Below, one piece after another: positions 23,110 to 36,821 of a DNA stretch of 64,000 nt; position 1 is the stretch's first letter; the number at the start of each line of letters is the position of its first letter. The position numbers were made by a program, and so were the translations under genes. The DNA is taken from NCBI GenBank assembly GCA_950022655.1, contig OX465584.1:45118723-45182722 (forward strand). The letters run 5' to 3'. The notes under the pieces are model-generated. The model made no database searches, was not told the origin of the DNA, and saw only the letters and a list, made by a program, of their open reading frames with translations. Source of the DNA: Alentia gelatinosa (lineage: Eukaryota; Annelida; Polychaeta; Phyllodocida; Polynoidae).

Positions 23110-26100
23110 ATATGCAAACACTCTATCTACTTGTGTGGGCATTGTACATCAATGATGACTATGAAGATGACAATGATGATGACAATAATGACGATGTTGC
23201 TGTGGCAGGGCTCCACGATACAGTGAAAATGCATTATGGAGTGTACTATAGATCTATACCCACCAGGGCACACCGGGATACGACCGGGGGACCACTATAT
23301 AGGGAGTAGAAAGTGTCAACTGCCGCATTCAGTCACAGGGGTCCACAGCAGGCTCTTAAAGACCTATATAAATCATTTATGATCAAAATTGATAATATAG
23401 CACCGGATTTTTCATATACCACAGACTTTGATGACTAATGGAAAACGAAATAAAAACAACAGTGGTGTCCCTAGATGCAGAGAACAGAATTATTGAACAG
23501 TGGTGTACATATAACAGAATCAGGCATATATATGATGCCAAATAGAACGACCTTATTTCCGGCCGAAGAATATATATATGACATATATATGCTGCAACAT
23601 GAACACTTATATACGTCTCTAGATGAAGCGTATACACAATGGCAAAGATGACTTAATTATTTACGTCAAATGATAGATATACACATGATGTATACATGTG
23701 TAAAGCTTGTTCTTTTAATGCTGTGACTGTTGTTTAACAGTTATGGATTATTTGCGGTGCCTCGACCAGGAGGACAATTCCATGCCAAGATCGTCTTTAT
23801 CTTTAAATGCTAGGCCATTCAAGTAATGTGCAGAATTTTCCGGCCTACCTCCCGCGTAGGTTTGGTAAATAAGGGAAACACATATTTAAAGAAAGCTTAT
23901 AAAAAAAATCTATTAAACGAACAACCAATGCATATTCCACCGGAAGTTTGTGTCTGCGTGCGCAGGTGGTACGTCTACACTCTCCAAGCAGAAATGCTTT
24001 CAACAACAGCTTCCAGTACCGATTCTCCAATAAAGGTCATTGATTGGAGAGTGTGGCCAGTTGAGCAGAGCTTCCGGTCGCTCTGTTGTTTCCCCCAGGG
24101 ACCTCTTGGTGGGCTTTTATTCAAAGGGAGAAAAAACATACTCTGTCAAAGTCGAGGAAGGAGGAAACAGGTCCCCGGAGAACTTGATAGAACAGGGTGG
24201 GGATGGTAAAAGACAAAGGTTAAGATGCTCAGACAAAGCCTCTCTTTTTAGTGATACGAGACATTCACACAGCCGAGATAAGGAAGTCTCGAACGTCAGT
24301 CAGTAGTTAGCATAGATTGATTAATGCCTTTTACAATATAAAGATGCGGCCAATACTATGTAGGACTAAATATGAAGGAAATCTTAAGCATAATTGCTAA
24401 TCAAAAGTTGCAATATCATAAAAGCCTTCAAGGTGTGGTCATATTTTCCCGATGTACCAAACGTCGGGCCTAAAACGGTCACCTCCAGTTTCGCGAAATG
24501 GTGAACTAAATTATATATTGGCCTCCGTACGTTTCTCTCCGTTTTCCTAGAACTCAGAGATTTGACAGTCTATTTAACGGAACATTCCAGCACCTAACAC
24601 TTATAAGGGACATCCTCAAACCTGTTTCGTCCGCATGTTTTAAAATCACAAAAAAAAGAATAAATTCTCTTTGAAATAGAAAACGAGCAGTCATAGTTGA
24701 AATTCATCAATCTGACGTAATACACTACGATGTGATCTTGAATTCGAGTTATTATGTACATGTCGGTATTGAATTCAGCTACTTTTAATATTATCCTAAT
24801 TTGGGAATGTTAGAACTCGGAAATAGCATTCCCCTGGGAAACATTGGCCGTATTTATAGTCTAGCGTATAAGTGCAAATAAAATACCTCATCTCCGAGAG
24901 CTATTTATGGAGGGAATTTTCGAACAAAAGAGTTGTCGGGAAGTTACGCAGATCAATGTACATGTATGTGTTTTTCACATGGCGTATGTTACCATTGGGT
25001 GTTGTGTTAGTTCTCCTCGGCCCTCGCTTTGAAGGCAATATATCGTCCGATACTCATTAACGTCTGGTCCTTTCAATCTCCCAATTGTAATAGAAAAGCT
25101 CTGGGAAGTGCCCACTCTCTTGGTTGAAAAGGGTGCCAATAGTAGGCGCTGCCTTCCCACTGGCTACGAATACATGACTATAGTTGTGTGAGCCCTGATT
25201 TAGGTGCTAGAGGTCCCAATGTCACGTGGTTGTGTTTTCCGGTTCCGCCGCCATTCACTTTGCGCCTGCTTCACTCTCCAGGCGCCTTTCTTCTTTACTC
25301 CTCAGCCACAACACTCTCCAAACAGAGTCCCACTCAGAGACCTTCCATCGGCGGTTTAGCCCGTGTGAGCTATCCATAACCAAACATATTTGCTCTCAAT
25401 CTGTTCAATCCACAGCGCATTATTCCAGACACGCAGACTGAGCCTGGGAATTGATTTTGTTGTTTGCCATCTACCCGTTAGAGACCCGACATGGAACAGA
25501 GGTTTCCAGTAGGCTACGTGAATTCCACGGTCGATTAAATATATAGTTCAAGTGAATACTAATTACAAAGGGGTCATTCTTCATTTCATCATAGAAAATA
25601 TCAATTTGATGTCAAAAGGTTTCGGAAAATCTAAGCCAACTTGGAGATTATTTTCGCACCGACATTGTTAATTGCGTATGAACTACTCGCGTTCATTATC
25701 AAGTAATATATTGACGCATCAGAAGGCACCTCAAAAGAGCTTATTTTTTAAAGCTGAGACTGTTTGTTTGCAAAGACATCATAGGTTGGTGACGGCTTGC
25801 ACCGAGAACCATTTGCCAGAACCCTCAATGCCATTTGATTAACTATTCATGGATTAGAAGGCTTTATAGAGAACGGAATCGCTGCTATTTATCGGATAAG
25901 AACTATTTCACAATAAAAAATTTAGAAATCCATCGTAGGGTGTTTATATTCAACGGATAATATGAAGACAGCTAGTGAATTTGACTTGGTCATTGCCGAG
26001 GTCGTTGGTATTGGGAAGCAATAGTTTGTTTCCTATCATATCTTTATAGTTCTAGTATGAAATTCAAAGTAGAAACTACGAAAAGGACTTAGGCATAGCG

Positions 26101-27160
26101 TAAAGAAGGGAAGACCTGAAAACATTTATTCATCTGGGTGCACTAAAGGATGTAGGGGTTGTACGTACCTCTGATACATCTGTATATACTAACCCCCTGC
26201 CTTCCTATATCAAGAACCATAAACAATACCTACTGGGCGAATGTGTATCGTGAAAATAACTCTATCGTGAGCAAGAAACCAATATAGTCTTGACTTTGTG
26301 GCAGTAGAACCACTGGATATGCACTGCCCAAGCAAAGTGGAAGCTGCCAACTCAAACACCACTTGACGCCTAGTAGAACCACCCAATAACCATGCCTCAA
26401 TGTGGGGATGCATAAGTAGGCCACGTTCAGGTAGAAACGCCTCTGGTTCTATCTTGCTGGACGTATAGTATGGATAGTAGTGGGATTAAGGGAATCTGGG
26501 TATGGAAGCAAAACGAATTCTTGGTCGTATCCAAACTTCCTTTACAAAGGTATGGTCTAAGTGTGTCCCCTATTTTTTAGAGCAGGTCCAAAGGAAGTTA
26601 ATCGTATAGTCATAAATGGTGTTTAGGAACGTGAGTTTTCAATCGGGAAAATAGGTGTAGAACAGTGGGGTATGGGGAACTGTAGATTAGAAGGACGGGC
26701 GGCAAGGGAAGCAGTAACAGGCACGCAGCAGCGGTCAGGAGGGGAGGGGACCGTCGGACATGTTGGGTGTTACTTGATATTACAGAGGAATCCTTTTTGA
26801 TGCAAACAAATTGATCGTGCAGTCACCACAGCAACTACAACGTATACGCTTATCCTTACACATATACTGCATTTATCCATCTATGACTGGAACTCTATTT
26901 GCTCCTTGTGACATATTCCCTAAATATATCTCTCGTACTTTTCATCTATCTCTCTCGCCCTGTCACTATTTCTTCTCTTGGAAGAATGATAAATTAAATG
27001 ATAACAGAATAAAGAATAGCCACGTACGAATCAGTGGTGTGCTCTCATGGTGTACTCTGAACTGCTCTCCGGTCTTCTCCAGGGTAGCTTACTATAGATA
27101 AATCACACAAGGTGGGCATCTATATAACGTTCTCCATGCCCCATTTCCTGATCCATTGCT
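23110..27160. other. intergenic, no confident gene
   Basis: A CpG-richer patch at about 25190-25450 (with GTCACGTGG and CCGCCGCCATT) could be a promoter or 5' exon, but no coding continuation is found. 27160-27330 is strikingly GC-rich compared with its flanks and may be upstream sequence of the Harbinger relic. Confidence 0.35.
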
Positions 27161-27563
27161 AAGGCTGGTGGGGTGGACGAGCAGGCAGGGCGAGCTGCTC
27201 GCACACCGGACGTCGAGCAGGACGCCCGGCCGGACGCCGTGCCCTGGACGCGGGGAGAGGGGACGGGGCTGCGCTAATGGACGAGCAGCAGCCAGGCGGA
27301 TGGACGAGGCAGAGGGAGAAGGATAGAGTCTTCGGAGATGATAAAAGGACGATACCAGGATTTGAGGTGTGAGAGGAAAACGTAGAACCTTATATGGGAG
27401 AGATGGAAGTGAGGCCGAGTGCATTAACATAATGACGACAACAATCTCAATTGATGTTGAAGAATATTTTACATCCCCATAAATACGATGTAACAAGTTT
27501 ACATCTTAGAAATACCTCCACGGTATTATTTTCCGTTAAAACTGTAAATTTTTACATTTAAAT

Positions 27564-28335
27564 ACCTTGTTGAGGCATACAAGGACAATGTCTTCATTGT
27601 TCCCTGGATGCCTGATGAGCTGAGAGCCCATGCAAGGGAGTTTGAGGAGTGCTGGAATGTGCCACATGCTTGGTACAATTGACGGTAAGCATATTGTAAT
27701 TACAAAACAATGGTTTCCTGTATCACAACTACAAGGGATTCTTTACCATCCCCCTTCTTGCCTTGGTCAATCCACATTGGTTCGTGTAGGTCAAAGTTGG
27801 GGGAATAGGGCACATGTAGGATGTCCAGATCCTCAATCACTCTGACCTTTTGGAAATGCTTGAAGAGGGGATAATGGGGCTTCCACCTGCATGTCCTCTC
27901 CCCAACGATGACAAGAACAGGGATATGTCATACTTCATTCTTGCCTATGATGCTTTTGCTCTGAGGAGCTACATCTTGAAGCCACATGGGAGAAGGGGGA
28001 TGTCAAAGGAGAAGCTAATCTACTACATGTACTACCAGATCTCCCATGGCAGGCATGTTGTGGAGAACGCTTTTGGTATCCTGGCAAAACATTTCAGATG
28101 CTTCTTGGGGACAATGGAGCAGAGGCCTGATACCATGCAGGATATTGCCAAGGCCGCCGTCGTCCTCCATAACATCCTGTGGATCCAGTACCCCACAGTG
28201 CATATGTAAGAGGTGGACTATGAAGATGAAGACCACAATGTTATTTCTGCCTTCTGGATGTAAGAGGTGTGCCAGCCCAAAGTCGAGGAACCTCCAGGAG
28301 CACGGAACAGGATGCACTTTGTGCATGTACGTCAA
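27564..28335 (+). pseudogene. PIF/Harbinger (HARBI1-like) transposase pseudogene
   Basis: Pieces in different frames line up with a DDE_Tnp_4 nuclease. In order: [20 protein letters not shown] with [12 protein letters not shown] (27570-27670), then after a frame change [10 protein letters not shown] (first catalytic Asp, about 27672-27700), HNYKGFF (about 27728), a disrupted stretch, LLEMLEEGIMGLPPACPLPN (from 27847), FILAYDAFALRSY with second-Asp context, HGRRGMSKEKLIYY, and GRHVVENAFGILAKHFRCFL carrying the catalytic Glu, then AKAAVVLHNIL. At least two frameshifts and stops at about 28207 and 28260 disable it. An active Harbinger source elsewhere could mobilise the TWA-flanked MITEs in this window. 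Confidence 0.8.
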
Positions 28336-29949
28336 TTATTATCGAAATGTAATTAAAAGGAAATAGGATTTTAATTACGGGAGGAAAGTGTATGACACAG
28401 AGTTGAAGACATGTACCTGTGCTATATAAATATCATCTTGAAGCAACTAAGCAGTCTTGGCGATTCGCGGTTCATTGTTACTTGTGGTATCTACACGTAT
28501 AATTCTGGTCTGGAATTTGGCAACCATCATCACATCATCATCCTGTATTATTCCTTACTTCTGTGTAACGCATTGCGCATATGATTGTATTCGTATAACT
28601 CAGTGGAAGATCTGCTCTATGCAGAACTGATGTTTCTTGTAAATAAAAAAAGAATAAAAAAAGGAGCAATACTACTACTCCTGCATGTGCTGGAAGTCTT
28701 ATTCTATTAGTAGAAAGGGCGGCTTGCTTGGTTTGCATGCATGTGGACTGACTGCTCTGTGAGTCTACGAATTACTGGCAATCTACAGACTGCTTCGAAA
28801 TGAAGGAAGGCACAGAGTATTCTAACCATCATGGATACTGGCAATGGAGTACAGCTGAATCAGTAACAACGCTGGGTGTGTTAGAGTGAAAGTGACTAAA
28901 TTCAATGCAGGATCGGACTTTGCTAAGGATCAATAATTTGGGTTTTAAGACTTGAGAGTTTAGTCAGGATTATTCTTTCTGTAGACAAATGATACAGTAA
29001 TTAAGGTTACATGGAAATGTGTTGTAAGATAAAACTGTGTAAGAACTGATGTGCAGCTAATAATACAGGTTACTATTTTTGAGTGCATATGTATCACCCA
29101 TTGTCTGAATAACGCAGGAGACTAAGAAATAATTAAAGTTTTGATTTAGAAAACTGTTTTGTTGTTATGCCTCGAGTCATCTAATGTGGGCAGATACCGT
29201 GCAATCCTGGCTCTTCACAGCAGGAGAAGCTCTATACCTTGACATAATAACGAGATGGGATTAGTACAACGAGTCAGAAGAGGACATTAGTTAATCCGTC
29301 TGTACAACTTTGAAGGCTCAAGAAAACGAAGATAAATGACTTATATTTGAGCAAATAATAACCATTTGGATAACTAAACTTCGACAGTCTGTAGAGTTGC
29401 TTCCTTCCCAAGTCTCCTATTATAGTCCCGATTAAGATCAAAATGATGGACAATGGTACAAGAGACACTTTGAATGCCAAGTTAAAGCGGGGGTACATTG
29501 AAAGGTACTTCAGGTCACCGACTGGTGCAGCTGAATACCAGGAGAGAATGATTTCCCATGACTTGCACATTCTGACGGACATTTGTTGACATGGCGATGG
29601 TGAGACATTTTTAATAAGTTCATTAAATACTGGAACCGCTAGCATGTTGGTCCAGTGTCAGGGTACAGTGTGGCTGTTACCAATGGCGAGGGTGAGTTAT
29701 GTCTGTTCATGTTTTGCAAGCACAGTAAAAAATGTTCCCCTACATCAACCCTGGTACCACTCTGGTAATGCTCTACTGGGGTGGTGGGGCTGCCGGAAAA
29801 CTGCTGTAAAAATAGCATTAGCTGGAAAGGGGACTCATATACTATATCAAACAACTAATCTGCAATGAAAACCTGCAATAGCCATATGAATAAACGATTC
29901 TGGTAAAGACATCTTAATATAGTTACTGTTTCATATTACTCTTCAACAG

Positions 29950-30567
29950 CAGAAGATAGACCTTCCGCCTCTAAAGAAAGCAGAAAATATCACACGAAAG
30001 CTGAGTAAAAATCTCCCTGCCAATATCACTCTACCAGAGTGCCATGTTGGTACAGCAGCCTACCTGGTGCAACAAGCCACAATGACGGAGCTGTTGGAGG
30101 TGGAAGAGATGGTCAGTGCAGCCGCTCAGAAAGGTCAGGGCTTTGCCCTAGATGAATCTACACCTGATGGTCACACGAGTCGTGCCTTGTTGAAGGATAG
30201 CAAGTCCTAGTAGTCAAAGCCGTGGATGGTGATGTCAGAGCTGCTGACATATTTGGTTCAAGTGCTGTTGCTCGAGCACCACCAAGCAGTAGGGTATATC
30301 ATAGTGAAGACGCTATATAGAGGACTGGGACTTGGTAGCGGGTTGCTGAACTATTGCATTGAAAATGCTCACCTGTTGGGCTATGTAACTATACTCACTG
30401 ATGTGTTTTCTTGCACTTCTGTAGCCATTGATATGTTGTTGAGAAGAGGCTTTAAGGTCACAGACACAATTCCTAACTGTGGAGTAGTTGTTGGTCATGG
30501 TAGAACAGACTCGCTACTTTTCTTCAAACCGCTCAGTGGATTCATACAGTCTACCAATAGAAAATAG
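29950..30567 (+). pseudogene. GNAT-family N-acetyltransferase copy with two frameshifts
   Basis: The 5' frame runs from QQKIDLPPLKKAENITRKLS through MTELLEVEEMVSAAAQKGQG to about 30205. A 1-nt loss near 30209 moves the reading to VLVVKAVDGDVRAADIFGSS. A 2-nt loss near 30299 then restores YIIVKTLYRGLGLGSGLL, whose GLGLGSGLL is the acetyl-CoA-binding (R/Q)xxGxG/A region of GNAT enzymes. It ends ..LLFFKPLSGFIQSTNRK* at 30567. No introns interrupt about 600 bp, so a retrocopy or a single-exon gene are both possible. Without the two small indels it would be a continuous C-terminal GNAT domain; assembly error remains an alternative. Its substrate is unknown. Confidence 0.55.
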
Positions 30568-32073
30568 ACCAATGCTTGATTACACGAATAATATTAATGC
30601 ATAATGTTAAGTGTTGAGTATTTTCACAATCACTAACGCGGACGAAAAATTGAAAAATCCTTGTAATTTATTCAATCACTTAAAGAACGAGTTGATAATA
30701 TTTCGTGTCATCTGCACGTAAGACTAGAAGTCTGTCTGAGCAGATACGATTTCCCATGGACATGGGAATCTAAGTACATTTTCCCGAGATTGTTACATCA
30801 TGTAAACCAACTAATGACAAGTAACAACTGTATACAATTGTCTTTTATTGGACGCAACAATATAAAGCAAGATTCAATGCGGTGTCTGAAGTGAATGCAT
30901 GATATACCGATGGCTGGGAACTATATAATTGTAGTGGATTGATTGCATTTCTTTGCTCATAGACTGCCAGAGATGGTGGAACAGGACTCCTATCTGAAGC
31001 GATACATGCAATACCCACATCAAGTGGTCTCCAAGGCTCTCCGTAGATACGGCCAACATGCGATAGCCCTGAGAACGAGGGGACTAAATGTCTCCCACTC
31101 ACGAGTTACAGTATCGAACCATTCAGGTTCCTTCTTTTTATACCAGGCATACCAGATATTGAGGAAGGATTCAGCTCTCACAGATATTCATGTCCTGCGA
31201 CTTCCAACTATAGCTAGTAGTCTGGTATTCTGTAATTTGGTTTAGCTATCCGTGAGAAGATATAGGAGACAGTATGCAGAACAGTATTCAGAAACCACCC
31301 CAAAACCTTTTGCATGGAGTTGAGACAGTAAATTATACAACTGGTACCCAGCATTGATTTAGCATTCAAGATCATCGTAGTCTGAAAGTATATTGCAGAC
31401 AAAGGATGAAATGAAGATTTTGAAGTTAAAACCATTGTAGCTTTGGTTAAGAATATAAGCTAGAAATACCTTGATTTATTTCGATTTCTCGATTTTTCAT
31501 TTGTATTACCAGTGCCATAGGTTACTGTTATGCACATTCCAATAGAACTCAAGATGGCATAAAATGATGACACTGACATACAACTAGGCAACAATCATTG
31601 CACTTTGCCATAAACTTCCGGGAATACTGCGATTATTTTACCAATTATTGGATGAATATCTATGATTCAATGATTCACTTTTACGTCAGGATAACGGCTT
31701 TCTATGATAACGTCATACATACCTGCAATATGAACTACGTATCTAAATGCATACATGAACTATTGATTATATTTATGAACATCATCACCACCAGATATAT
31801 TCATGGCGAACATTATGAAATAGGAATGTAATATACCATATGACAGATGTGATCATGTGTCCCCATTTCCATCATCAAGTTATGAGATAGCGCGATGTTA
31901 CCACCCCATATTTCACAGTAGGTATACAAGTGCTGCCAGTGTGAGCAGCTCCCTCTGAGCAGCTCCTGACAGTGGAGTGTATAATCAACGCAGCCACGAT
32001 CAATACATCCAGGCACCTGTGTCTCTGGATAGTGGCCTGTCAGGAATTCATGGCTTTGAGGAAATACAGTTCT

Positions 32074-32076
32074 TTT

Positions 32077-32122
<46 letters not shown>
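32074..32122. repeat. (TTA)n-(TA)n compound microsatellite
   Basis: TTA repeats pass into a TA run of about 30 bp. Confidence 0.95.
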
Positions 32123-32125
<3 letters not shown>

Positions 32126-32415
32126 CTCGAATAAATTTCCCGGTCTTGCCTGTTTGAAAGCGGCATCACAGTGACCGTTGAAGGGAGTGGAAAGCGGCAT
32201 CCGGTGATTTATCGGGATAACATCCGGTGATCCGGCGTCATTATCCTGATCATATACACACAGATATATACACATACACACACACACACATTTATGTGTA
32301 AGATATGGATTTGAGATGTGGATATAAATGCCACGGGGCGCCACCTGCAGTTATGTTATTCAACTACTATCCAGGCACCCACAGGTGAGAGTCACCAGTT
32401 CTCACCGGGATGAAT

Positions 32416-32429
32416 TTATATATTATATA

Positions 32430-32492
<63 letters not shown>
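32416..32492. repeat. (TA)n microsatellite
   Basis: Nearly pure TA of about 76 bp, the longest in the window. Confidence 0.95.
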
Positions 32493-32496
<4 letters not shown>

Positions 32497-33219
32497 TAAT
32501 GAATGGCTGACTGGACAAAGAACCAGGTAATTTCTCTGTATCCATATTTATTCATATGCATCTGATGAATGATTGCTGCAGCTGGTCATTTTGATAATAA
32601 AACCACATAATTGCCTTCCCCAGGTTAAGTAGAATGTTAGGTTGACGTGATGACACTTTATTGATATGTATTGACAATGACGAACATTATATACTAATGT
32701 TAGTGAAAGTTTCTTCACTAAAATCGCACATATTCACGCAGATATCTCCAAGCGTTGCAATAATATTTTAAGGAGGCACATAGTTCTAGGTGTGAGGCAG
32801 TTCATAGTTCTGAGGCAATAGGCTATGAATGATCATTCGATGTGCTTCCAGCTCAGAATAAATCTCCCCACAAGGTGAATGTTGTTTCAGGACCCATTAT
32901 GCAGATATGGTTTTGTATTTGTGAGATGGCTTGGCAAAAGGAGGGGAGTGGAATATGCACACAGGATCATCGTGCGATGTTACATAAAAAAGCAGTAGGC
33001 TCATGCTCATTAAAACCTCTCTTTGATGATTGTGAGCAGCCTTCGTTAGCTCCTGGATCTAGAGCTCATATTTAGAACTGTATCATCCATGTTGGATGAT
33101 GCTACAGGACAAGGCAAGCAAGAGGAAGACACTGTATATCATGTGTGGTAGGTATGGGTGTGCAGGTGAGTGTCTGCATGTATACCTAGATGTATACACT
33201 GGAGGGCTTTGAAGGATAA

Positions 33220-33502
33220 GGCCTGGCTTCCACCTACTATGATAGAAATTAAGACCTACAGATATGGCACCGATACAAAAAGTAAATATCGGAGACAAAT
33301 CGGGAAGGTGCAAAATCGTAGACTTATGTCTAGACATGTCAATCCACCACGCATTGCATGGGGGATTTATCGGTGTCTAATCGCAGAAACGTGGTCAACT
33401 GCCCCGATATTAGGGGACCTTCCGACGCGATTTTGATTTTTTTATCGGGAGGTGCATCGTAGAGCATATCGGGGCCATTTTGTAGTAGGTGGACGCCGGG
33501 CC
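33220..33502 (+). mobile_element. PIF/Harbinger-type MITE, copy 1
   Basis: Non-coding 283-bp element with ~25-bp terminal inverted repeats (GGCCTGGCKTCCACCTACTA inward), flanked by TAA at 33217-33219 and 33503-33505. The 3-bp TWA duplication is the PIF/Harbinger signature. The interior holds CGATATGGCACCGATACAAA and GCAGAAACGTGGTCAACTGC. Confidence 0.85.
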
Positions 33503-33505
33503 TAA

Positions 33506-36423
33506 GGGACGGTTTGGGTTCTTCATAATAAGAGGCATTTGAAGTGAATAACCTCTTGTGTATAATGTGGGATAAATTGGTTTATTCGCTAGCTTATATT
33601 TCTGAAGTCATACCGGAATCATGGGGCTCTGGGAGGTCCATTACGATTTGATCTATTCTGGAAGGTTTATTGGAACTTCTTTGGTCTGGTAATAAATCCT
33701 TAAGAGGGAGGGGGCACTGCCAAAGAAGAGACTATATAACCTCGGAAGGGTACCGGAGGGAAAAGGCTGCATAAAAATGATGTACAAAGAACCAGGTGAT
33801 TTATCTGTATCTACATCTATTGATATAGGTGTATGCAGTACACCCCCTAATATTGGTTATATTCGTCAGCTGGGGTACTTTGCAAAACTCATCTCGAGTG
33901 CTGTTCATAGAATGGGAAGTGTGGGGCGTTATTATCCATACATCTCTGGATACTTTTACATAGAAATTATAGGGTTTCTATCAAATCATGCTCGATGTCT
34001 CTTCCTGTGAAAGCAATCATTTCTCTAGATATATATTATTTCTTTTCCTTGATGTGAACATGGTTTATTATATATTGGAATATAGAAGAAGAAACCTCAT
34101 AGACTGCATTAAGGTGACGTCATTCTATCCACCCAGGCGAAGCTTCCCCTACGCTCTGGTGCCAAACATCAGGATATATACGCCCTACAGACGTTGCTAA
34201 ACTCTCTAGTATCACCCCGGGTAAGTGAAGGATCCGCTCCTGACTCGTTAGCCGCACTACGGCCGCCTGCCCCCCCCCCCCCCCCCATGAACCACCATTT
34301 TGGGATTTCTAACTGGAGAATATAATGTGGCAGGAAAATGTAGAAATATCAGAAATTTCTTTTTCTGGCATCGGATTTCCGATTTGAAGATATATAAAAA
34401 CTGATAAATTATGGGATATGGCCCAAGGGTTGTGACACCTATCTAAAAGACTTTAGAGGTAATCATGGAATACAGGTATAATCACATTGTTCTCCTATTA
34501 TTATATAACTCAAACTGTCCGCAAATATTCAAATTAAACCGTAAATAGCCGTTGATGACAATGCCACTGTGTCAAGTTTACGACCAAAGACGCCTCGTAC
34601 AAGATTTTTTCAACCGGGAAAAACTCACTCTCCTATCAGAGATTCTGCGCTCCTGTGGCCTCTCATAGCTAACACCTGCTTCCTGACAGACACAGAATGG
34701 CTTCTACAGACGTTTTTATAGAAGTTCTATAAAAACTTAAACAACCGACACTTTCCCAACACTTTAACTTGTAGTACCTTTGCTTCTTTAGGAATGGTAT
34801 TTCTGCCAATTATGAAATCGGTCTGGGTTTCAGTTGACAGTTGAGTCAGACTTTCCTACTATAAACATGGAAAATTGGGCTAACTTTGATCAGCTACTGT
34901 ACATAAACGACTAGAGTTCTATCAAAGATCTTTTGATGTATTGATAGAGCAATATTTGAAATATCTAAAACCACCAAAGAACTCAATAGCACTATGTAAA
35001 TTAGGGTTTTTCGCACTGTGCATGAAACAGACTACGAATCTGGCTTGAGTCATGTAGCTACGCGAAGGAAAAATTGAATTTCATATTTATAATTAGACTA
35101 ATATATGCAAAATATAGCCTGGAAAGAGAAGATCACAAAGATACTTGAAGTTTTAAAATCGGTCAAGTAGTTCAAGAATTATGGAGGAAAATCTAGTCAA
35201 ATTAGGATTGAATTTGAGGAACTCAAGTATATATAGAAAACAGTAGAAGGCATGGCACCACATAATGATTGGCACAGATGAACAGATTTATTACAATAAC
35301 TCTCTAGATATTGATGATAGGGAAATGATATTTAGCATAGAATGCTGAATCCAATAGAGATATTTATTTTCATGTATATGGATGATGTCATAGTTAATTT
35401 GCATATTAATGGGGAAATCTGTAATAATAATGTATAGATTCTGCAAAAAAACACTCAAACAATACTCCTCCCTAATCTAGATCATTTCATACAAGGCAAA
35501 ACATATCTTTGACTTGTAAATAGGAATTTTGACAGCTAATTTGCATAATTTATCTTGAACCTGAAGTCTTCAAATGGATCAGAGAGAATTGATAAACTCA
35601 GTTTTTCAGTGTAGTTATTTCAAGATGCTGACCGTTTACATTTATCAAACTATGGCATATCATACATCAAATTAATACTCTATGTATGCTCTTTGTAATG
35701 GCATTGGCACTAAATCGTTTGCTTCATTCGGTTTTGTGTGAAGAGCTTTTTTTAATTCAAATTGGTGCTTGATCAAGTTCTTTTGGTCATAGAAATTTTG
35801 TGCTAGTACTAAAATGAAGCCCAATATGTCCTCTGATTGGCTGAAATAGTATTTTGGCACTGAAAGGGGCAGAAGAACTCAGCAAATGGCTGATATAAAC
35901 ACTGTGTCTGACAGAGCAGGTGCCATGGACAAGGGTGTAGGCCCAGGCCAATTCCTTTGAAAACAAGTGAAAAATCTAAATGAATTATTCCTCCATTATT
36001 CTTATATCTATAATCTCAGCTTTCAGTAGGTGTATTTTGATAGTAGATGTAATAAACGGCTGCTTGTTGGGAACCATTTGAAGAACAATAAATGAGAGAT
36101 TTGTTGTTTGTCGCACTGAGTGACTGCATTTCTATTCCTTTCTATAACATGTATGGCAACAATAAAACGGGGTGAGTATCAGGCCTCATAAGCCTAGTTT
36201 TCCCACTTCCCTCACACATAAATACGACCGTTGTATTTATCTAACAACTCAAAGACAACTAAGAAGTACAAGTTAACAGCGACCAAATCTTCGGGTATCA
36301 GACACCAACTTTTTTTCATTTTTTTCAGAGCCATTTCTGGCAAAGCCAGTTCTTCCAATGGATTGCATTACATCATCAGTTACATATATGTCACAACTCA
36401 ATTTCGCTGTACATAATGTACAA
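33506..36423. other. intergenic, nothing recognised
   Basis: Long AT-rich stretch with only a C tract (34270-34286). No supported gene. Confidence 0.45.
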
Positions 36424-36582
36424 ATCTAAACTCAAACGAGTGGCGTCTAGATTTTATCCTACCCCATTTCCATATTTTTTCAGTATCAGAAAGTAGTGGC
36501 ATAAACAACACTTTATGTCACACCCGTGACATAAACAAATCCCATGCTAAACCTATCGCGTTTTTTATTAGGGGTAGGATAA
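36424..36582 (+). mobile_element. G.A-hairpin element, family 1 subfamily B, left arm lost
   Basis: Only the last part of the right arm (AACTCAAACGAGTGGCGTC) remains, followed by the module from TTATCCTACC (36454) to GGTAGGATAA (36582). The module is nearly identical to that of the full copy at 54356-54637. Confidence 0.8.
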
Positions 36583-36703
36583 TGTACGGATCTAAACATG
36601 TAATAGTCAAGTACAGGCAAGTGATGATAGATGAGTATGAGATGGAATGGAAAAATTCATGACTACTTATATATTACTATATACCAGTGCACGAATGTCT
36701 CAC

Positions 36704-36821
36704 TTTTACGCAATAGGAGAAAAGATTCCGTTCGGCCGCACCATTGCGTAAAATATTTTTACGCCACACCGTACCACGTGATATGTTGACACTAACGTAA
36801 AAAAAAAAAAAAAAAAAAAAA
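36704..36821. repeat. short inverted repeat and poly-A run
   Basis: TTTTACGCAAT (36704-36714) pairs with ATTGCGTAAAA (36743-36753). A 23-bp poly-A run at 36799-36821 is followed by ATGGCGGAC. No coding continuation is found. Confidence 0.6.

Larger units (their letters stand above)
30570..33215. other. intergenic, microsatellites only
   Basis: No gene recognised; only the AT-rich microsatellites listed separately. Confidence 0.45.
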
